NCBI RefSeq assembly: GCF_015864955.1
Contig: NZ_JADYWE010000001.1
Location: 744,001 to 808,000, forward strand
DNA from: Salinibacterium sp. NK8237
GTDB lineage: Bacteria > Actinomycetota > Actinomycetes > Actinomycetales > Microbacteriaceae
Direction of reading: 5' to 3'
Length of the DNA stretch: 64,000 nt
Part shown: in pieces, positions 17,803 to 26,740 of the stretch
Position numbering within the stretch: the stretch's first letter is position 1
Layout of the letters: each line of letters begins with the position of its first letter
Program-made: the position numbers and the translations under genes
Notes under the pieces: generated by a model
The model's database searches: none
Seen by the model: only the letters and a program-made list of their open reading frames with translations
Told to the model about the DNA's origin: nothing

Positions 17803-18333
17803 TTAGTCGAAATTACCATTCTCATCGGGTTCGAGGATGATCACGCGACCGTTGTCGAGCTTCTCTCCCGGGTGACTAGGCCGTTGAGCGTCGCGCTCGA
17901 ACCCCTCGACGAGAGTTGTGAAGCGGTTGCGCGTCTCCGTCACGAGCTGCCAGAGGGCGATCCAGAACGCTGCAATCGCGACGATCACGATGAGAGCGGC
18001 GGGGAACGAGGCATCCACAAATCCGTAAATAATGATGGCCGCATGCCAGACCGTGAGCAGCCCGGCGTCGATCCACGACACGCTTCGCGAATCGCGCACG
18101 CTCTTGCGGGCAACCGTCAAACCTGCGATCGCGAGAAGGACAAACGCCAAGATCGGGCACAGGATGAGGAACAGAACAAAATCCCACCCAACACTCGACC
18201 CGTAGATGCCGCGCGCAATCAGCACCCACACGGGCAACACAACGACTGCGATGAACTGCCAGTAATAAAACGCACGCCTGATCATCATGCTTCTCAGGGT
18301 ATCTTCGAAGTGATCAGGAATGCTGAGAAGCAT
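17803..18333 (-). CDS. Hypothetical four-segment membrane protein
   Basis: This protein of up to 176 residues has four predicted membrane segments (about 22-42, 50-73, 85-105 and 110-128) and an acidic, charged C-terminal tail of about 45 residues. I recognise no family. The start is uncertain: ATG 18333 lacks a ribosome-binding site, whereas ATG 18288 or 18285 follows GAGAAG. If the later start is right, the inverted repeat at 18287-18333 lies wholly upstream of the gene and between it and the divergent tetR. That arrangement would suit regulation by the neighbouring TetR protein. Confidence 0.7.
   Translation of the reverse strand: MLLSIPDHFEDTLRSMMIRRAFYYWQFIAVVVLPVWVLIARGIYGSSVGWDFVLFLILCPILAFVLLAIAGLTVARKSVRDSRSVSWIDAGLLTVWHAAIIIYGFVDASFPAALIVIVAIAAFWIALWQLVTETRNRFTTLVEGFERDAQRPSHPGEKLDNGRVIILEPDENGNFD
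18287..18333. repeat. Perfect 11-base inverted repeat between the membrane-protein gene and tetR
   Basis: ATGCTTCTCAG (18287-18297) and CTGAGAAGCAT (18323-18333) are exact complements separated by 25 bases. Both arms contain a possible start codon of the minus-strand membrane protein. It could be an operator for the adjacent TetR protein or an mRNA hairpin over the start. The sequence is plain; the function is inferred. Confidence 0.5.
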
Positions 18334-18358
18334 CGGACCGAAAGACTAGGTATCCCCC

Positions 18359-18985
18359 GTGCCAAACACCGCGATCGTTCGCACCGAACCAGTGCAGCAG
18401 CGAAGCGCAGAACGAATCAACGTCCTCCTCGATGCGGCCGCTGTACTTCTCGACGAGATGGGCATTGATGCCCTCACGACGAGCGATGTGGCAAAGCGGT
18501 CGCGTTCGTCGGTTGGCGTTATCTATCGCTACTTCCCCAATATCCAGTCGCTTCTTCGTGGCCTCGCCTCGCGAAACTTCGATAAGTATCGCGCTGGGCT
18601 CTCAGCAACGCTCGCCAAGCGCGCCACTACGGGGCTCGAAGCACTCAACACCGCCATCGACCTCTACGTCGAGTTTTGCCGCACCGAGCCAGGCTTTCGA
18701 GTGCTGTCGTTTGGCAACGTGATCGACCGACGTTTCAATGTCGATCACAAGAGCAACAACACGGCGTTGGCAGAGATTTTGACGGACCTCCTGGTCACTA
18801 CATACGAAGTTCCGCCTTCGGATGCCCTCGCTTTCGACATCGAAGTCACGGTAGAAATCGCCGATTCACTGTTGGAGCGTGCATTCTTGTATGACCCGCG
18901 CGGTGAAGAACCGTTTATCGACAGACTCCGAGAGTTCATTGCGCAGCTCTTGGCACCGCACACGAAAGAGGCCGTAACCGCATGA
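18359..18985 (+). CDS. TetR-family transcriptional regulator
   Basis: This 208-residue repressor has the typical N-terminal TetR helix-turn-helix: LLDAAAVLLDEMG, then LTTSDVAKRSRSSVGVIYRYF (about residues 39-59). The C-terminal ligand domain resembles no subgroup I can name. It starts at GTG 18359 and its stop overlaps the ATG of map (ATGA), so the two are translationally coupled. That pairing with a methionine aminopeptidase is unusual. The divergent membrane protein with its inverted repeat is the most likely other target. Confidence 0.88.
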   Translation: MPNTAIVRTEPVQQRSAERINVLLDAAAVLLDEMGIDALTTSDVAKRSRSSVGVIYRYFPNIQSLLRGLASRNFDKYRAGLSATLAKRATTGLEALNTAIDLYVEFCRTEPGFRVLSFGNVIDRRFNVDHKSNNTALAEILTDLLVTTYEVPPSDALAFDIEVTVEIADSLLERAFLYDPRGEEPFIDRLREFIAQLLAPHTKEAVTA

Positions 18986-19749
18986 TCGAGTTGAGAACCC
19001 CCGCCGAAATCAACGAGATGAAGGCAGCAGGCGAATTTGTTGCCAGCGTGCTCACCGCCACCGAAGCGGCATCCAAAGTAGGCGTGAACCTGCTCGAGAT
19101 CGATGCCCTCGCTCACAGCATGATTCGCGAACGCGGCGCGGAGAGCTGCTACATCAACTACCACCCCTCGTTCGGCGCTTCGCCCTTCGGCAAGGTCATC
19201 TGCACCTCCGTCAACGACGCGGCCCTGCACGGACTCCCCCACGACTACACGCTGAAAGATGGCGACCTCCTGAGCCTCGACTTCGCCGTTGCGGTCGATG
19301 GTTGGGTTGCCGACTCTGCGATCACTTTTGCGGTTGGCACTCCCCGTGACGAAGACCTCAAGCTCATGGATGCCACCTCTCGCGCCCTCGATGCTGGTAT
19401 CGCCGCGGCTATCGTCGGCAACCGCATCGGTGGCATTTCGGCCGCAATCGGTGACGTCGCCTATGGCGCAGGCTACGAAGTGAACTTGGACTTTGGCGGG
19501 CACGGAGTCGGCCGCGAAATGCACGGCGACCCGCACATCCCCAACGATGGAAAAGCCCGTCGTGGAATGCCCCTCAAGCCGGGACTGGTCTTTGCCATCG
19601 AGCCGTGGCTCATGATCGGCACCGATGACATCTACACGGATGACGATGGTTGGACGCTCCGCAGCGCTGACGGCTCTCGCGCTGCGCACTTCGAGCACAC
19701 CGTTGCAGTAACACCAGACGGCCCGCTCGTTCTCACTGCTCGCAAGTAG
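18982..19749 (+). CDS. map: Methionine aminopeptidase, type I
   Basis: This 255-residue metallopeptidase removes the initiator methionine. Substrate-pocket and metal residues are in place: ALHGLPHDY (catalytic His about residue 76), two aspartates in LDFAVAVDGWVADS, His in GGHGVGREMH, Glu in FAIEPWLM and Glu in AAHFEHTVAV. It overlaps tetR by 4 bases. The core map gene of actinobacteria usually sits with secY and adk in the ribosomal-protein region, so this may be a second copy. That cannot be confirmed from this window. Confidence 0.92.
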   Translation: MIELRTPAEINEMKAAGEFVASVLTATEAASKVGVNLLEIDALAHSMIRERGAESCYINYHPSFGASPFGKVICTSVNDAALHGLPHDYTLKDGDLLSLDFAVAVDGWVADSAITFAVGTPRDEDLKLMDATSRALDAGIAAAIVGNRIGGISAAIGDVAYGAGYEVNLDFGGHGVGREMHGDPHIPNDGKARRGMPLKPGLVFAIEPWLMIGTDDIYTDDDGWTLRSADGSRAAHFEHTVAVTPDGPLVLTARK

Positions 19750-19818
19750 GCGCAGTCTGCGCGCGCTCAACCTCAGTGCGTCGAGAGTGCACCCCAGCGC
19801 TCTCTCTAACCGTCAGCC

Positions 19819-20430
19819 TCAGCCTTGGGTACCAACGCGACGCTCGAGCTGAACCGGAGCAACGGTGCTGGTGTAGTCCCAGCTGCCCTCGCTGTTGGTG
19901 CCTGCCTTCGGGATAGCGAACAGCACGTCGTAGGTGGTCGGCGCTGAGCATCCGAGCGCTGACGGATTAGTTTCGTGGCCGACGCGCAGACTATCGGGCT
20001 GCGGGAGCACCCAGACTGCGATGAGTTCGCACGACGCCACCTCAGCGGTGATGACGATGTCTGCGCCGCCGAGCGTCGCCGCCAACTCTCCCCGAGCCTT
20101 CACTACTTCGGCGTCAGTGGCGTCGAGAAGCACGTCAACTGACGGCCACGCATCCACCGACACCGCAGACTGCGCGTAGCCCTCAGGCAGCGGACTCGCG
20201 GTGAGATCGGCGAACGTGACGTCGTCAACGGTCATCCGTCGCGTGGTGAGCGTTGAGTCGCTCGATTCGCCCGCTCCACCTTCGGAGCTTGCCGTTGATG
20301 CCGGTGCTGGTGTCGCGGCATCCGTCGACGATGATTGTGAAAATTCGTCATCAGTCGCGGTGCAGCCAGCCAGCAACGCAACTGCCGCGATTGCTGCGAG
20401 AAAAGAGCCGGGCGTCGTTCTAAACGTCAT
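19819..20430 (-). CDS. Putative lipoprotein of unknown function
   Basis: This 203-residue protein has a signal peptide ending with the lipobox LLAGC (Cys about residue 21) and a Ser/Thr/Ala-rich linker. A domain of about 135 residues follows, with two cysteines (near residues 127 and 154). No family is recognised. It resembles the lipoprotein at 10783-11289 in layout: lipobox, low-complexity linker and a small domain with two cysteines. ATG 20430 is chosen because the upstream frame to 20544 has no signal-peptide character. It lies downstream of trmD on the same strand with a 44-base gap after the trmD stop. Confidence 0.75.
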   Translation of the reverse strand: MTFRTTPGSFLAAIAAVALLAGCTATDDEFSQSSSTDAATPAPASTASSEGGAGESSDSTLTTRRMTVDDVTFADLTASPLPEGYAQSAVSVDAWPSVDVLLDATDAEVVKARGELAATLGGADIVITAEVASCELIAVWVLPQPDSLRVGHETNPSALGCSAPTTYDVLFAIPKAGTNSEGSWDYTSTVAPVQLERRVGTQG

Positions 20431-20474
20431 GGCTCCATGCTTACACAGGGGGCTGAGGCGCGAAGAAAGTTGTA

Positions 20475-21161
20475 CTACTCCGCGTCGGGCAAGAGATCGG
20501 GGCGAACGCGCTTGGTTCGCTCGACCTGCTGCGCGTGACGCCAATCAGCAATCGCCTTGTGATTTCCGCTGAGCAGCACAGGAGGCACAGCACGCTCGCG
20601 CCACGTCGATGGCTTGGTGTAGCTCGGGTATTCGAGGAGGCCCTGTTCGTGGCTTTCCTCAGTCAGGCTCTCGGGGTTGCCGATCACGCCAGGCACGAGA
20701 CGGCCAATCGCCTCGATCATCGCCATCGTGGCAACTTCTCCGCCATTGAGCACGTAATCGCCGAGACTGATCTCACGAACCTGAACCGTGGATGCCGCGT
20801 AGTCGATCACTCGCTGATCGATGCCCTCATAGCGACCGCACGTGAAGACGAGATGCTTCTCGAGCGCCAGCTCGCGGGCTGCAGCCTGCGTGAATGGAAC
20901 TCCGGCAGGCGTGGGAACGATCACTACCGTTTCGGGCGTGAGAACGGCATCCAGCGCTTCTCCCCATGGCTCGGGGCGCATGACCATGCCAGCGCCACCG
21001 CCGTACGGAGTGTCATCAACCGTGCGATGACGATCGTGCGTGTAATCGCGCAGATCGTGCACACCCAACTCGATGATTCCCCGCTCGCGAGCCTTGCCAA
21101 GCAGAGAAATATCGAGCACCCCGAAGAAATCGGGGAAGATCGTCACGATGTCGATGCGCAC
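20475..21161 (-). CDS. trmD: tRNA (guanosine(37)-N1)-methyltransferase
   Basis: This 228-residue SPOUT methyltransferase makes m1G37 in tRNAs and prevents frameshifting. Motifs include [10 protein letters not shown] at the start, [26 protein letters not shown] and the knot segment [16 protein letters not shown] 21161 is chosen because GAAGG lies 7 bases upstream and the family starts here; the open frame to 21335 overlaps rimM. It is in the usual rpsP-KH-rimM-trmD cluster, 16 bases after rimM. Confidence 0.95.
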   Translation of the reverse strand: MRIDIVTIFPDFFGVLDISLLGKARERGIIELGVHDLRDYTHDRHRTVDDTPYGGGAGMVMRPEPWGEALDAVLTPETVVIVPTPAGVPFTQAAARELALEKHLVFTCGRYEGIDQRVIDYAASTVQVREISLGDYVLNGGEVATMAMIEAIGRLVPGVIGNPESLTEESHEQGLLEYPSYTKPSTWRERAVPPVLLSGNHKAIADWRHAQQVERTKRVRPDLLPDAE

Positions 21162-21177
21162 GCGGTGACCTTCGCTG

Positions 21178-21831
21178 CTAGTCGCACTCGGGCGCGTCAG
21201 CCTCGTCAGAAGCTGCGCTCGGCATCTCTTCTGAGACCGCTTCCGCGACCGCTTCTGCGGGCTCTTCGGATGCGTCTTCCGCAATCTCCTCGAAGAGTCC
21301 GGGAGGTGGAGTAACCACCATCTCGCCTGCTTCAATGTCGACGCTAGCCACGATGGACTTCACGAAAGGAACCAGAACGTCACCGTTGTCGGTAGTGACG
21401 GTTAACAAATCTTGCCCGGGGAAGTGATCTACCTGAGCGAGAGTGCCGACCTTTTTGCCGTCACGAATAACGGTGAGGCCGATTAGCTGGTGGTTGAACC
21501 ACGCGTCTTCTTCAGGCGCCTCATTGGGATCGTGATCGATCCACAGAATTGCCTTGACGAGCTTCTCAGCGGCACTGCGGTCAGGAACGCCCTTGAAGAA
21601 CGCGACCGGTTGTGCGTTAAACCACTTGAGCTCAATGAGCTCCAGTGTCTTGCCATGCCAGGCCGAACTTGTCGGCACTTGCAGAGAAAACACGGCGCCC
21701 GGAACGAAACGACGTTCCGGGGCATCCGTGTACATCTCTACTTTGACGGCTCCCTTAAGCCCGTGAGCCTTCGTCAGACGCCCCACTCGCAGCTGTGTGC
21801 GACCTTCTCGGGGAATCTTTACTTCGCCCAC
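21178..21831 (-). CDS. rimM: Ribosome maturation factor RimM
   Basis: This 217-residue protein assists late maturation of the 30S head. The N-terminal domain starts near [19 protein letters not shown]. The PRC-barrel half contains [12 protein letters not shown] and [16 protein letters not shown]. The last 35 or so residues form an acidic Ala/Glu-rich tail with no counterpart in short RimM proteins. It is three bases from the KH protein gene and lies in the rpsP operon. Confidence 0.94.
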   Translation of the reverse strand: MGEVKIPREGRTQLRVGRLTKAHGLKGAVKVEMYTDAPERRFVPGAVFSLQVPTSSAWHGKTLELIELKWFNAQPVAFFKGVPDRSAAEKLVKAILWIDHDPNEAPEEDAWFNHQLIGLTVIRDGKKVGTLAQVDHFPGQDLLTVTTDNGDVLVPFVKSIVASVDIEAGEMVVTPPPGLFEEIAEDASEEPAEAVAEAVSEEMPSAASDEADAPECD

Positions 21832-21834
21832 TGT

Positions 21835-22071
21835 TTAGAAGTCAGTGTCGACGACGTCGACACGAACCTTGCGACCATCGGCCAGAGCCGTGATCAGCGT
21901 TCGCAGTGCTTTCGCGGTGCGACCAGAGCGACCGATTACGCGGCCAAGATCTTCTGGGTGCACGCGAACCTCGAGGAGTTCACCGCGTTGCGTGTTCTTT
22001 GCAACGACCTGAACGTCTTCGGGGTGGTCGACGATGCCTTTAACGAGGTGTTCGAGCGCGGGAGCGAGCAA
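21835..22071 (-). CDS. khpA: KH-domain RNA-binding protein (KhpA/YlqC family)
   Basis: This 78-residue protein is a single type II KH domain with the GRSG (GxxG) RNA-binding loop in DLGRVIGRSGRTAKALR. It begins with TTG at 22071, three bases after the rpsP stop, and AAGG lies just upstream; the residues LAPALEHLVKGIVDHPEDV are conserved from this position. The family pairs with KhpB to bind small RNAs and mRNAs in Gram-positive bacteria. Its place between rpsP and rimM is standard. Confidence 0.92.
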   Translation of the reverse strand: MLAPALEHLVKGIVDHPEDVQVVAKNTQRGELLEVRVHPEDLGRVIGRSGRTAKALRTLITALADGRKVRVDVVDTDF

Positions 22072-22074
22072 TTG

Positions 22075-22524
22075 CTAAGCCTTGTCTGCGTTAGCGGCAG
22101 GTGCTTCAGCAGGAGCCTCGTCAGCGACGGGAGCTTCTGCAGCAGGTGCCTCTTCAGCCTTAGGCTCAGCCTTCTCAGCCTTGGGCTTGAGAACAGGCTT
22201 CTTCTTCTCGTCAGCCTGGAACTCTGCTTTAGCTTCCTTGACCTTGACGGTGCTTACAGCGTTCTTGTCACCCTTGAAGATGCCCCAGTCGCCAGTCAGC
22301 TTGAGGATTGCCTCAACCTGCGGGCTAGGCTGCGCGCCAACGCTCAACCAGTACTGTGCACGCTCGGACTCGACCTCGATGAACGAGGGCTCCTCGGTGG
22401 GGTGGTACTTTCCGATTTCTTCGATGACACGACCATCGCGCTTCTTGCGCGCGTCGGCAACGACGATGCGGTAGTAGGGTGCACGGATCTTGCCCATGCG
22501 CTTCAAACGAATCTTTACAGCCAC
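22075..22524 (-). CDS. rpsP: 30S ribosomal protein S16
   Basis: The first 85 or so residues are canonical S16 ([37 protein letters not shown]). The remainder to residue 149 is a Lys/Glu then Pro/Ala/Glu-rich tail, so the protein is far longer than the roughly 80-90 residues typical of many bacteria. It starts with GTG 22524, five bases after AGGAG. It heads the rpsP-khpA-rimM-trmD operon. Confidence 0.96.
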   Translation of the reverse strand: MAVKIRLKRMGKIRAPYYRIVVADARKKRDGRVIEEIGKYHPTEEPSFIEVESERAQYWLSVGAQPSPQVEAILKLTGDWGIFKGDKNAVSTVKVKEAKAEFQADEKKKPVLKPKAEKAEPKAEEAPAAEAPVADEAPAEAPAANADKA

Positions 22525-22719
22525 AATTCTCCTGATTTAAATGTTTATTGGTGGCGAACCGCTAGCCGTGAGCGTGGGGGCACACTCGGCAGAAAAGCTC
22601 TAGTGGATTCCATCCGGGCCTGATTAGAGGGTCGGGCTACGGAGGACTCAACCGCCTATTCTGCCAGAGTTTTGACGGCTTGGGGAACCGATCGCCAATA
22701 AAGCCCCAAAGAGGTGCCG

Positions 22720-23502
22720 CTAGCTGTTCTGAGAGTCACGCCACGCGAGCCACTGCTTGGTGCTCGTGAGGTCGTAATCAGGTCCGGTAATACCGAGCGT
22801 GAAGAGGGTGATGCCCTGCTCACGCATGCCGTCAGCATCTTCAACACTCTTCTGGCGCAGTTCGTTAGAGATCTCGATCTCGTTGATGTCGCGGCCAACG
22901 GTTTCGCAGTGGGCTGCCAAAACGCCCATTTTGTGGACGAGATCGGCTCCAGTGGCGAAGCTGTGCCAGATATCGGCGTGCTTAGCAACCAGCTTGAGGG
23001 TCTTCTTCTCTCCACCACCACCGATGAGAACGGGGATCTTGCGTGTGGGAGGCGGATTCAGCTTGCCCCAGCGCGACTCGATGCGCGGTAGCGCCTCAGC
23101 AAGGGCATCCAAGCGTGAGCCGGCGGTGCCAAACTCGTAGCCGTACTCCTGATAGTCACGCTCGAACCAGCCTGCGCCGGTGCCGAAGATGAAGCGGCCA
23201 CCACTGATGTGATCGAGAGTGCGGGCCATGTCGGCCTGCAGGTCGGGGTTGCGATAGCTGTTGCAGTTCACGAGCGTGCCGAACTCAACGCGGCTCGTCA
23301 TCTCAGCCCACGATGCCAGCTCTGTCCACGCTTCAAAGTGCAGCCCGTCTGGCTCGCCATACAGCGGGAAGAAGTGATCCCAGTTGAAGAGAACATCGAC
23401 GCCAAGCTGTTCAAGCTCCTTTACTCGGTCACGAATGACGGAGTATTCGGCGTGCTGAGGTTGAAGCTGAACGGCAATACGAACGGGGCGGCTCTGTGTC
23501 AT
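22720..23502 (-). CDS. LLM-class F420-dependent oxidoreductase
   Basis: This 260-residue luciferase-like TIM-barrel protein has the LLM pattern. The segment LFNWDHFFPLYGEP lies near residue 38. TSRVEFGTLVNCNSYRNP and the block GGRFIFGTGAGWFERDYQEYG follow, then an IGGGGEKKTLKLVAKHAD segment. In actinobacteria such short LLM proteins usually use F420 rather than FMN. The substrate is unknown. It is a single-gene unit between the rpsP operon and ffh. The F420 assignment is by family, supported by the other F420 genes in the window. Confidence 0.82.
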   Translation of the reverse strand: MTQSRPVRIAVQLQPQHAEYSVIRDRVKELEQLGVDVLFNWDHFFPLYGEPDGLHFEAWTELASWAEMTSRVEFGTLVNCNSYRNPDLQADMARTLDHISGGRFIFGTGAGWFERDYQEYGYEFGTAGSRLDALAEALPRIESRWGKLNPPPTRKIPVLIGGGGEKKTLKLVAKHADIWHSFATGADLVHKMGVLAAHCETVGRDINEIEISNELRQKSVEDADGMREQGITLFTLGITGPDYDLTSTKQWLAWRDSQNS

Positions 23503-23582
23503 AACTCCACAGTAACCCCTCCCGCAGACACCTAAAAGAGTGGTTCAGCGCCGGCGACGGAAGGGTCAAAAACCGCTAATGG

Positions 23583-25151
23583 CTAACGCCCGAGAAACTT
23601 TTGCAGACTTTCGAGTTCTTCCGGTGACGGTCCGCCGGCGGCGGGCTTCGAACCGCCTAGACCAAAGCCAGAGCCAGCGGGTGCAGAGGTTCCGACAACG
23701 CCCTGCGCGCGAGCTGCCTCTTCTGCAGCGCGCTTGGCGGGGTTGCCCGACTTGGAACCCTTCTTTTTCTGGTTCTTCTTGGAGTTGGCCGACTTGCCGC
23801 CATGTCCGCCGGGGATCGGGCCCATGCCAGGAATCTGAGGAGTGCCACCCTTAGCGACTGTCTTCATCATCTTCGCGGCCTGCTCGAAGCGGTTCACGAG
23901 CGCGTTCACCTCGGTGACGGTCGTTCCCGAACCACGCGCAATACGCACGCGACGCGAACCATTGAGAAGCTTCGGTGTTGTGCGCTCCTGCTTTGTCATC
24001 GACTGGATGATGGCCTCAGTGCGCGTGATCTCCGACTCATCGAAGTTGTCGAGTTGCTCGCGCATGCCCTTCGCGCCGGGAAGCATGCCAAGCATGCTCT
24101 TGATCGAGCCCATGTTCTTGAGCTGCTGCATCTGCTGCAGGAAGTCATCAAGAGTGAAGCTATCGGTCGCGAACTTTTCGGCAACCTTGCGCGACTCTTC
24201 TTCGTCGAAGGTTTTCTGCGCCGTCTCGATGAGGGTGAGGATGTCACCAAGGTCGAGGATGCGGCTGGCCATACGGTCAGGGTGGAACGGCTCAAAGTCG
24301 CCAAGACCTTCACCCGTCGACGCAAACATGATCGGACGACCGGTGATGGAGGCAACGGACAGCGCTGCACCACCGCGAGCGTCACCATCGAGCTTGGTGA
24401 GCACAACACCCGTGAAGTCCACGGCCTCTTGGAAGGCGCGAGCGGTCTTGACGGCGTCTTGACCGATCATCGCGTCAATAACGAAGAGCACTTCGTCAGG
24501 GTCAACAGCCTTGCGGATGTTGGCTGCCTGCTTCATTAGCTCGGCATCCACGCCCAAACGACCAGCGGTGTCAATGATCACAACGTCGTGCTGCTTGTCT
24601 TTGGCAAACTTCATCGCTTGCTTAGAGACCTTGACCGGGTCGCCCTTGCCGTTACCCGGTTCGGGGGCGAAGACGGCGACGCCAGCCTGCTCGGCAACAA
24701 CCTGCAGCTGGGTGACAGCGTTCGGGCGCTGGAGGTCAGCCGCGACCAACAGCGGCGTGTGGCCGTCAGCTGCGAGCCACTTCGCGAGCTTTCCGGCGAG
24801 AGTCGTCTTACCGGCACCCTGCAGCCCCGCGAGCATGATGACCGTCGGCGGGTTCTTCGCGAACTCGATACGGCGAGCCTCGCCGCCCAGAATCGTGACG
24901 AGTTCGTCGTTGACGATCTGCACCACCTGCTGGGCCGGGTTCAGCGCCTGCGAAACTTCGTGGCCGAGCGCACGTTCACGAACGCGACCCGTGAATTCCT
25001 TGACGACCTCGAGCGCAACGTCAGCATCGAGGAGGGCACGGCGAATCTCGCGAACGGTGCCATCGACATCCGCCTCGCTGAGCTTGCCCTTGCCGCGCAG
25101 GTTTTTGAAGGTATCCGCGAGGCGGTCGGTGAGATTTCCAAAAGTGGCCAT
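23583..25151 (-). CDS. ffh: Signal recognition particle protein Ffh
   Basis: This 522-residue GTPase binds signal sequences and 4.5S RNA and docks with FtsY. The N domain (1-90) precedes the G domain, with Walker A GLQGAGKTTLAGK near 110, DTAGR near 195 and TKLDGDARGGAALS near 253. The Met-rich M domain runs about 300-440 (FLQQMQQLKNMGSIKSMLGM). A Gly/Lys-rich C-terminal extension of about 80 residues follows, longer than in E. coli. It is divergent from an LLM oxidoreductase gene. Confidence 0.96.
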   Translation of the reverse strand: MATFGNLTDRLADTFKNLRGKGKLSEADVDGTVREIRRALLDADVALEVVKEFTGRVRERALGHEVSQALNPAQQVVQIVNDELVTILGGEARRIEFAKNPPTVIMLAGLQGAGKTTLAGKLAKWLAADGHTPLLVAADLQRPNAVTQLQVVAEQAGVAVFAPEPGNGKGDPVKVSKQAMKFAKDKQHDVVIIDTAGRLGVDAELMKQAANIRKAVDPDEVLFVIDAMIGQDAVKTARAFQEAVDFTGVVLTKLDGDARGGAALSVASITGRPIMFASTGEGLGDFEPFHPDRMASRILDLGDILTLIETAQKTFDEEESRKVAEKFATDSFTLDDFLQQMQQLKNMGSIKSMLGMLPGAKGMREQLDNFDESEITRTEAIIQSMTKQERTTPKLLNGSRRVRIARGSGTTVTEVNALVNRFEQAAKMMKTVAKGGTPQIPGMGPIPGGHGGKSANSKKNQKKKGSKSGNPAKRAAEEAARAQGVVGTSAPAGSGFGLGGSKPAAGGPSPEELESLQKFLGR

Positions 25152-25227
25152 GATGCCACCAGTTTAAGGTGTCTTTGGCTGTGCGGCGACCCACAACGCC
25201 GACAGAGGCTCCGAGTAGGGTGAGAAC

Positions 25228-26109
25228 GTGAGACACGGCATCGTAATACTCCCCCAACAGCCCTGGGCTGAAGCCAAGCATCGCTGGATTCAGGCTGAGG
25301 AACTCGGCTTCGATCACGCGTGGATTTACGACCATCTGTCGTGGCGGTCCCTCGCCGATGAGCAGTGGTACGCCACGGTTCCGACTCTCACGGCAGCCGC
25401 TAGCGTCACTAGCCGCATCGGGCTCGGCACCTTTGTCGCTTCGCCCAACTACCGGCATCCGGTTCCCTTCGCCAAAGAATTGGCGACCCTCGACGACGTC
25501 AGCGACGGCCGCTTTCTACTCGGCGTTGGCTCGGGCGGCACCGGCTTCGACGCGACAGTGCTTGGCCAAGCCGAACTCAGCCCGCGCGAACGCCATGCCC
25601 GGTTCGAAGAGTTTGTGCGCGGCCTCGACGAGCTACTGCGCTTCGAAGACCCCGGCAGCGGCGGCATCAGCTTCAACGGCGACTGGTTCACTGCCGTCAA
25701 TGCGCGGATGGTCGGGGCCCCTGCCCAGCGACCACGCCTGCCCTTCGTGGTCGCCGCTGAGGGCCCTCGTGGCCTCCGCTTGACCGCCGAGCTCGCCGAC
25801 GGCTGGCTCACCCTCGGCCGCACCGCTGACACCCTCGACGAGTGGTGGCAGATTGTCGCCGACACCTCCGCGCGCATGGATGACGCCCTCGAGAAGGCCG
25901 GCCGAGCATCCGCCAGCATTGATCGCTACCTCAATTTGGATGGCGCACCCCAGTTCAGCCTGGAGAGCGTCGACACGTGGGAAGACGCTGTCGGTCGCGC
26001 CGACGCGCTCGGCTTCACCGATGTGATTGGGCACTGGCCCCGCGCCGACGGCATCTACGTCGGCAAGGAAAGCGTGCTCATCGAGATCGCCTCCCGCTTC
26101 TCCCGCTGA
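25228..26109 (+). CDS. LLM-class flavin/F420-dependent oxidoreductase
   Basis: This 293-residue luciferase-like protein opens with GIVILPQQPWAEAKHRW. It has the DHAWIYDHL segment near residue 30, TSRIGLGTFVASPNYRHP near 65 and the SDGRFLLGVGSGGTGFD block near 92. A C-terminal region ends in ADALGFTDVIGHWPR. Either FMN or F420 could be the cofactor. GTG 25228 is used. It is divergent from ffh with 76 bases between starts and is followed by the carbonic-anhydrase gene after 50 bases, so the two may be co-transcribed. Confidence 0.8.
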   Translation: MRHGIVILPQQPWAEAKHRWIQAEELGFDHAWIYDHLSWRSLADEQWYATVPTLTAAASVTSRIGLGTFVASPNYRHPVPFAKELATLDDVSDGRFLLGVGSGGTGFDATVLGQAELSPRERHARFEEFVRGLDELLRFEDPGSGGISFNGDWFTAVNARMVGAPAQRPRLPFVVAAEGPRGLRLTAELADGWLTLGRTADTLDEWWQIVADTSARMDDALEKAGRASASIDRYLNLDGAPQFSLESVDTWEDAVGRADALGFTDVIGHWPRADGIYVGKESVLIEIASRFSR

Positions 26110-26159
26110 GCGTCCACAGTGACGCGAAGCCCGCGCACAGCAGGCGATAGCGTAGAGAC

Positions 26160-26681
26160 ATGACAGCTCTCATCGTGACCCTCGCCGGACAAAGCCCCTC
26201 AGTCGCCGACAGCGCTTTCCTTGCGCCCAATGCCACCCTGATCGGCAATGTCACCCTTGCCGAGTGCGTCGGCATCTTCTACGGCGCTGTACTGCGCGGC
26301 GACACCGACGCCATCACGATCGGCGAAGGCTCGAACCTGCAAGACAACGTCGCCGTGCACTGCGATGAGGGCATCCCCACCACGGTCGGTTCCGGAGTGA
26401 GCGTCGGCCACGGCGCCGTCCTCCACGGCTGCACCGTCGAAGACGACTGCCTCATCGGGATGAACGCCACGGTGCTCAACGGCGCAGTGATCGGCACTGG
26501 GTCGCTCGTGGCCGCAGGCGCAGTCGTGCTCGAAGGAACCGTCATCCCGCCCGGATCACTCGTCGCCGGAGTGCCTGCGAAGGTTCGCCGCGAACTCAGC
26601 GACGACGAGAAGGCGGGCGTTCGCGAGAATGCCGCGCACTACCTTGAGCTGTCAGCGGCACACAAAGCCGCTAACAGCTAG
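26160..26681 (+). CDS. Gamma-class carbonic anhydrase family protein
   Basis: This 173-residue left-handed beta-helix protein shows the hexapeptide pattern from about residue 15 to 135. Three metal-binding histidines are in place: DNVAVHCD (about residue 65) and VGHGAVLHGC (about 82 and 87). The family includes active zinc or iron carbonic anhydrases and inactive YrdA-like homologues, so activity on CO2 is plausible but unproven. The gene sits between an LLM oxidoreductase and ftsY. Confidence 0.85.
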   Translation: MTALIVTLAGQSPSVADSAFLAPNATLIGNVTLAECVGIFYGAVLRGDTDAITIGEGSNLQDNVAVHCDEGIPTTVGSGVSVGHGAVLHGCTVEDDCLIGMNATVLNGAVIGTGSLVAAGAVVLEGTVIPPGSLVAGVPAKVRRELSDDEKAGVRENAAHYLELSAAHKAANS

Positions 26682-26717
26682 CGAGAGCCGCTTGCACGTC
26701 GCGAACGGCCGACGCCA

Positions 26718-26740
26718 GCAACTAGCAACTAGCAACTAGC
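26718..26740. repeat. Three tandem copies of GCAACTA
   Basis: GCAACTA is repeated exactly three times and followed by GC. The minus-strand reading gives TAG in each copy, so the ftsY stop codon (26736-26738) lies in the last copy and two more TAG triplets follow, though not all in the same frame. It looks like replication slippage around a stop codon. Confidence 0.7.

Noticed and set aside
22525..22719. Possible tRNA or small RNA between rpsP and the LLM gene
   Set aside because: No cloverleaf or clear hairpin with a T run was found in the 195 bases; I see only the rpsP ribosome-binding site.
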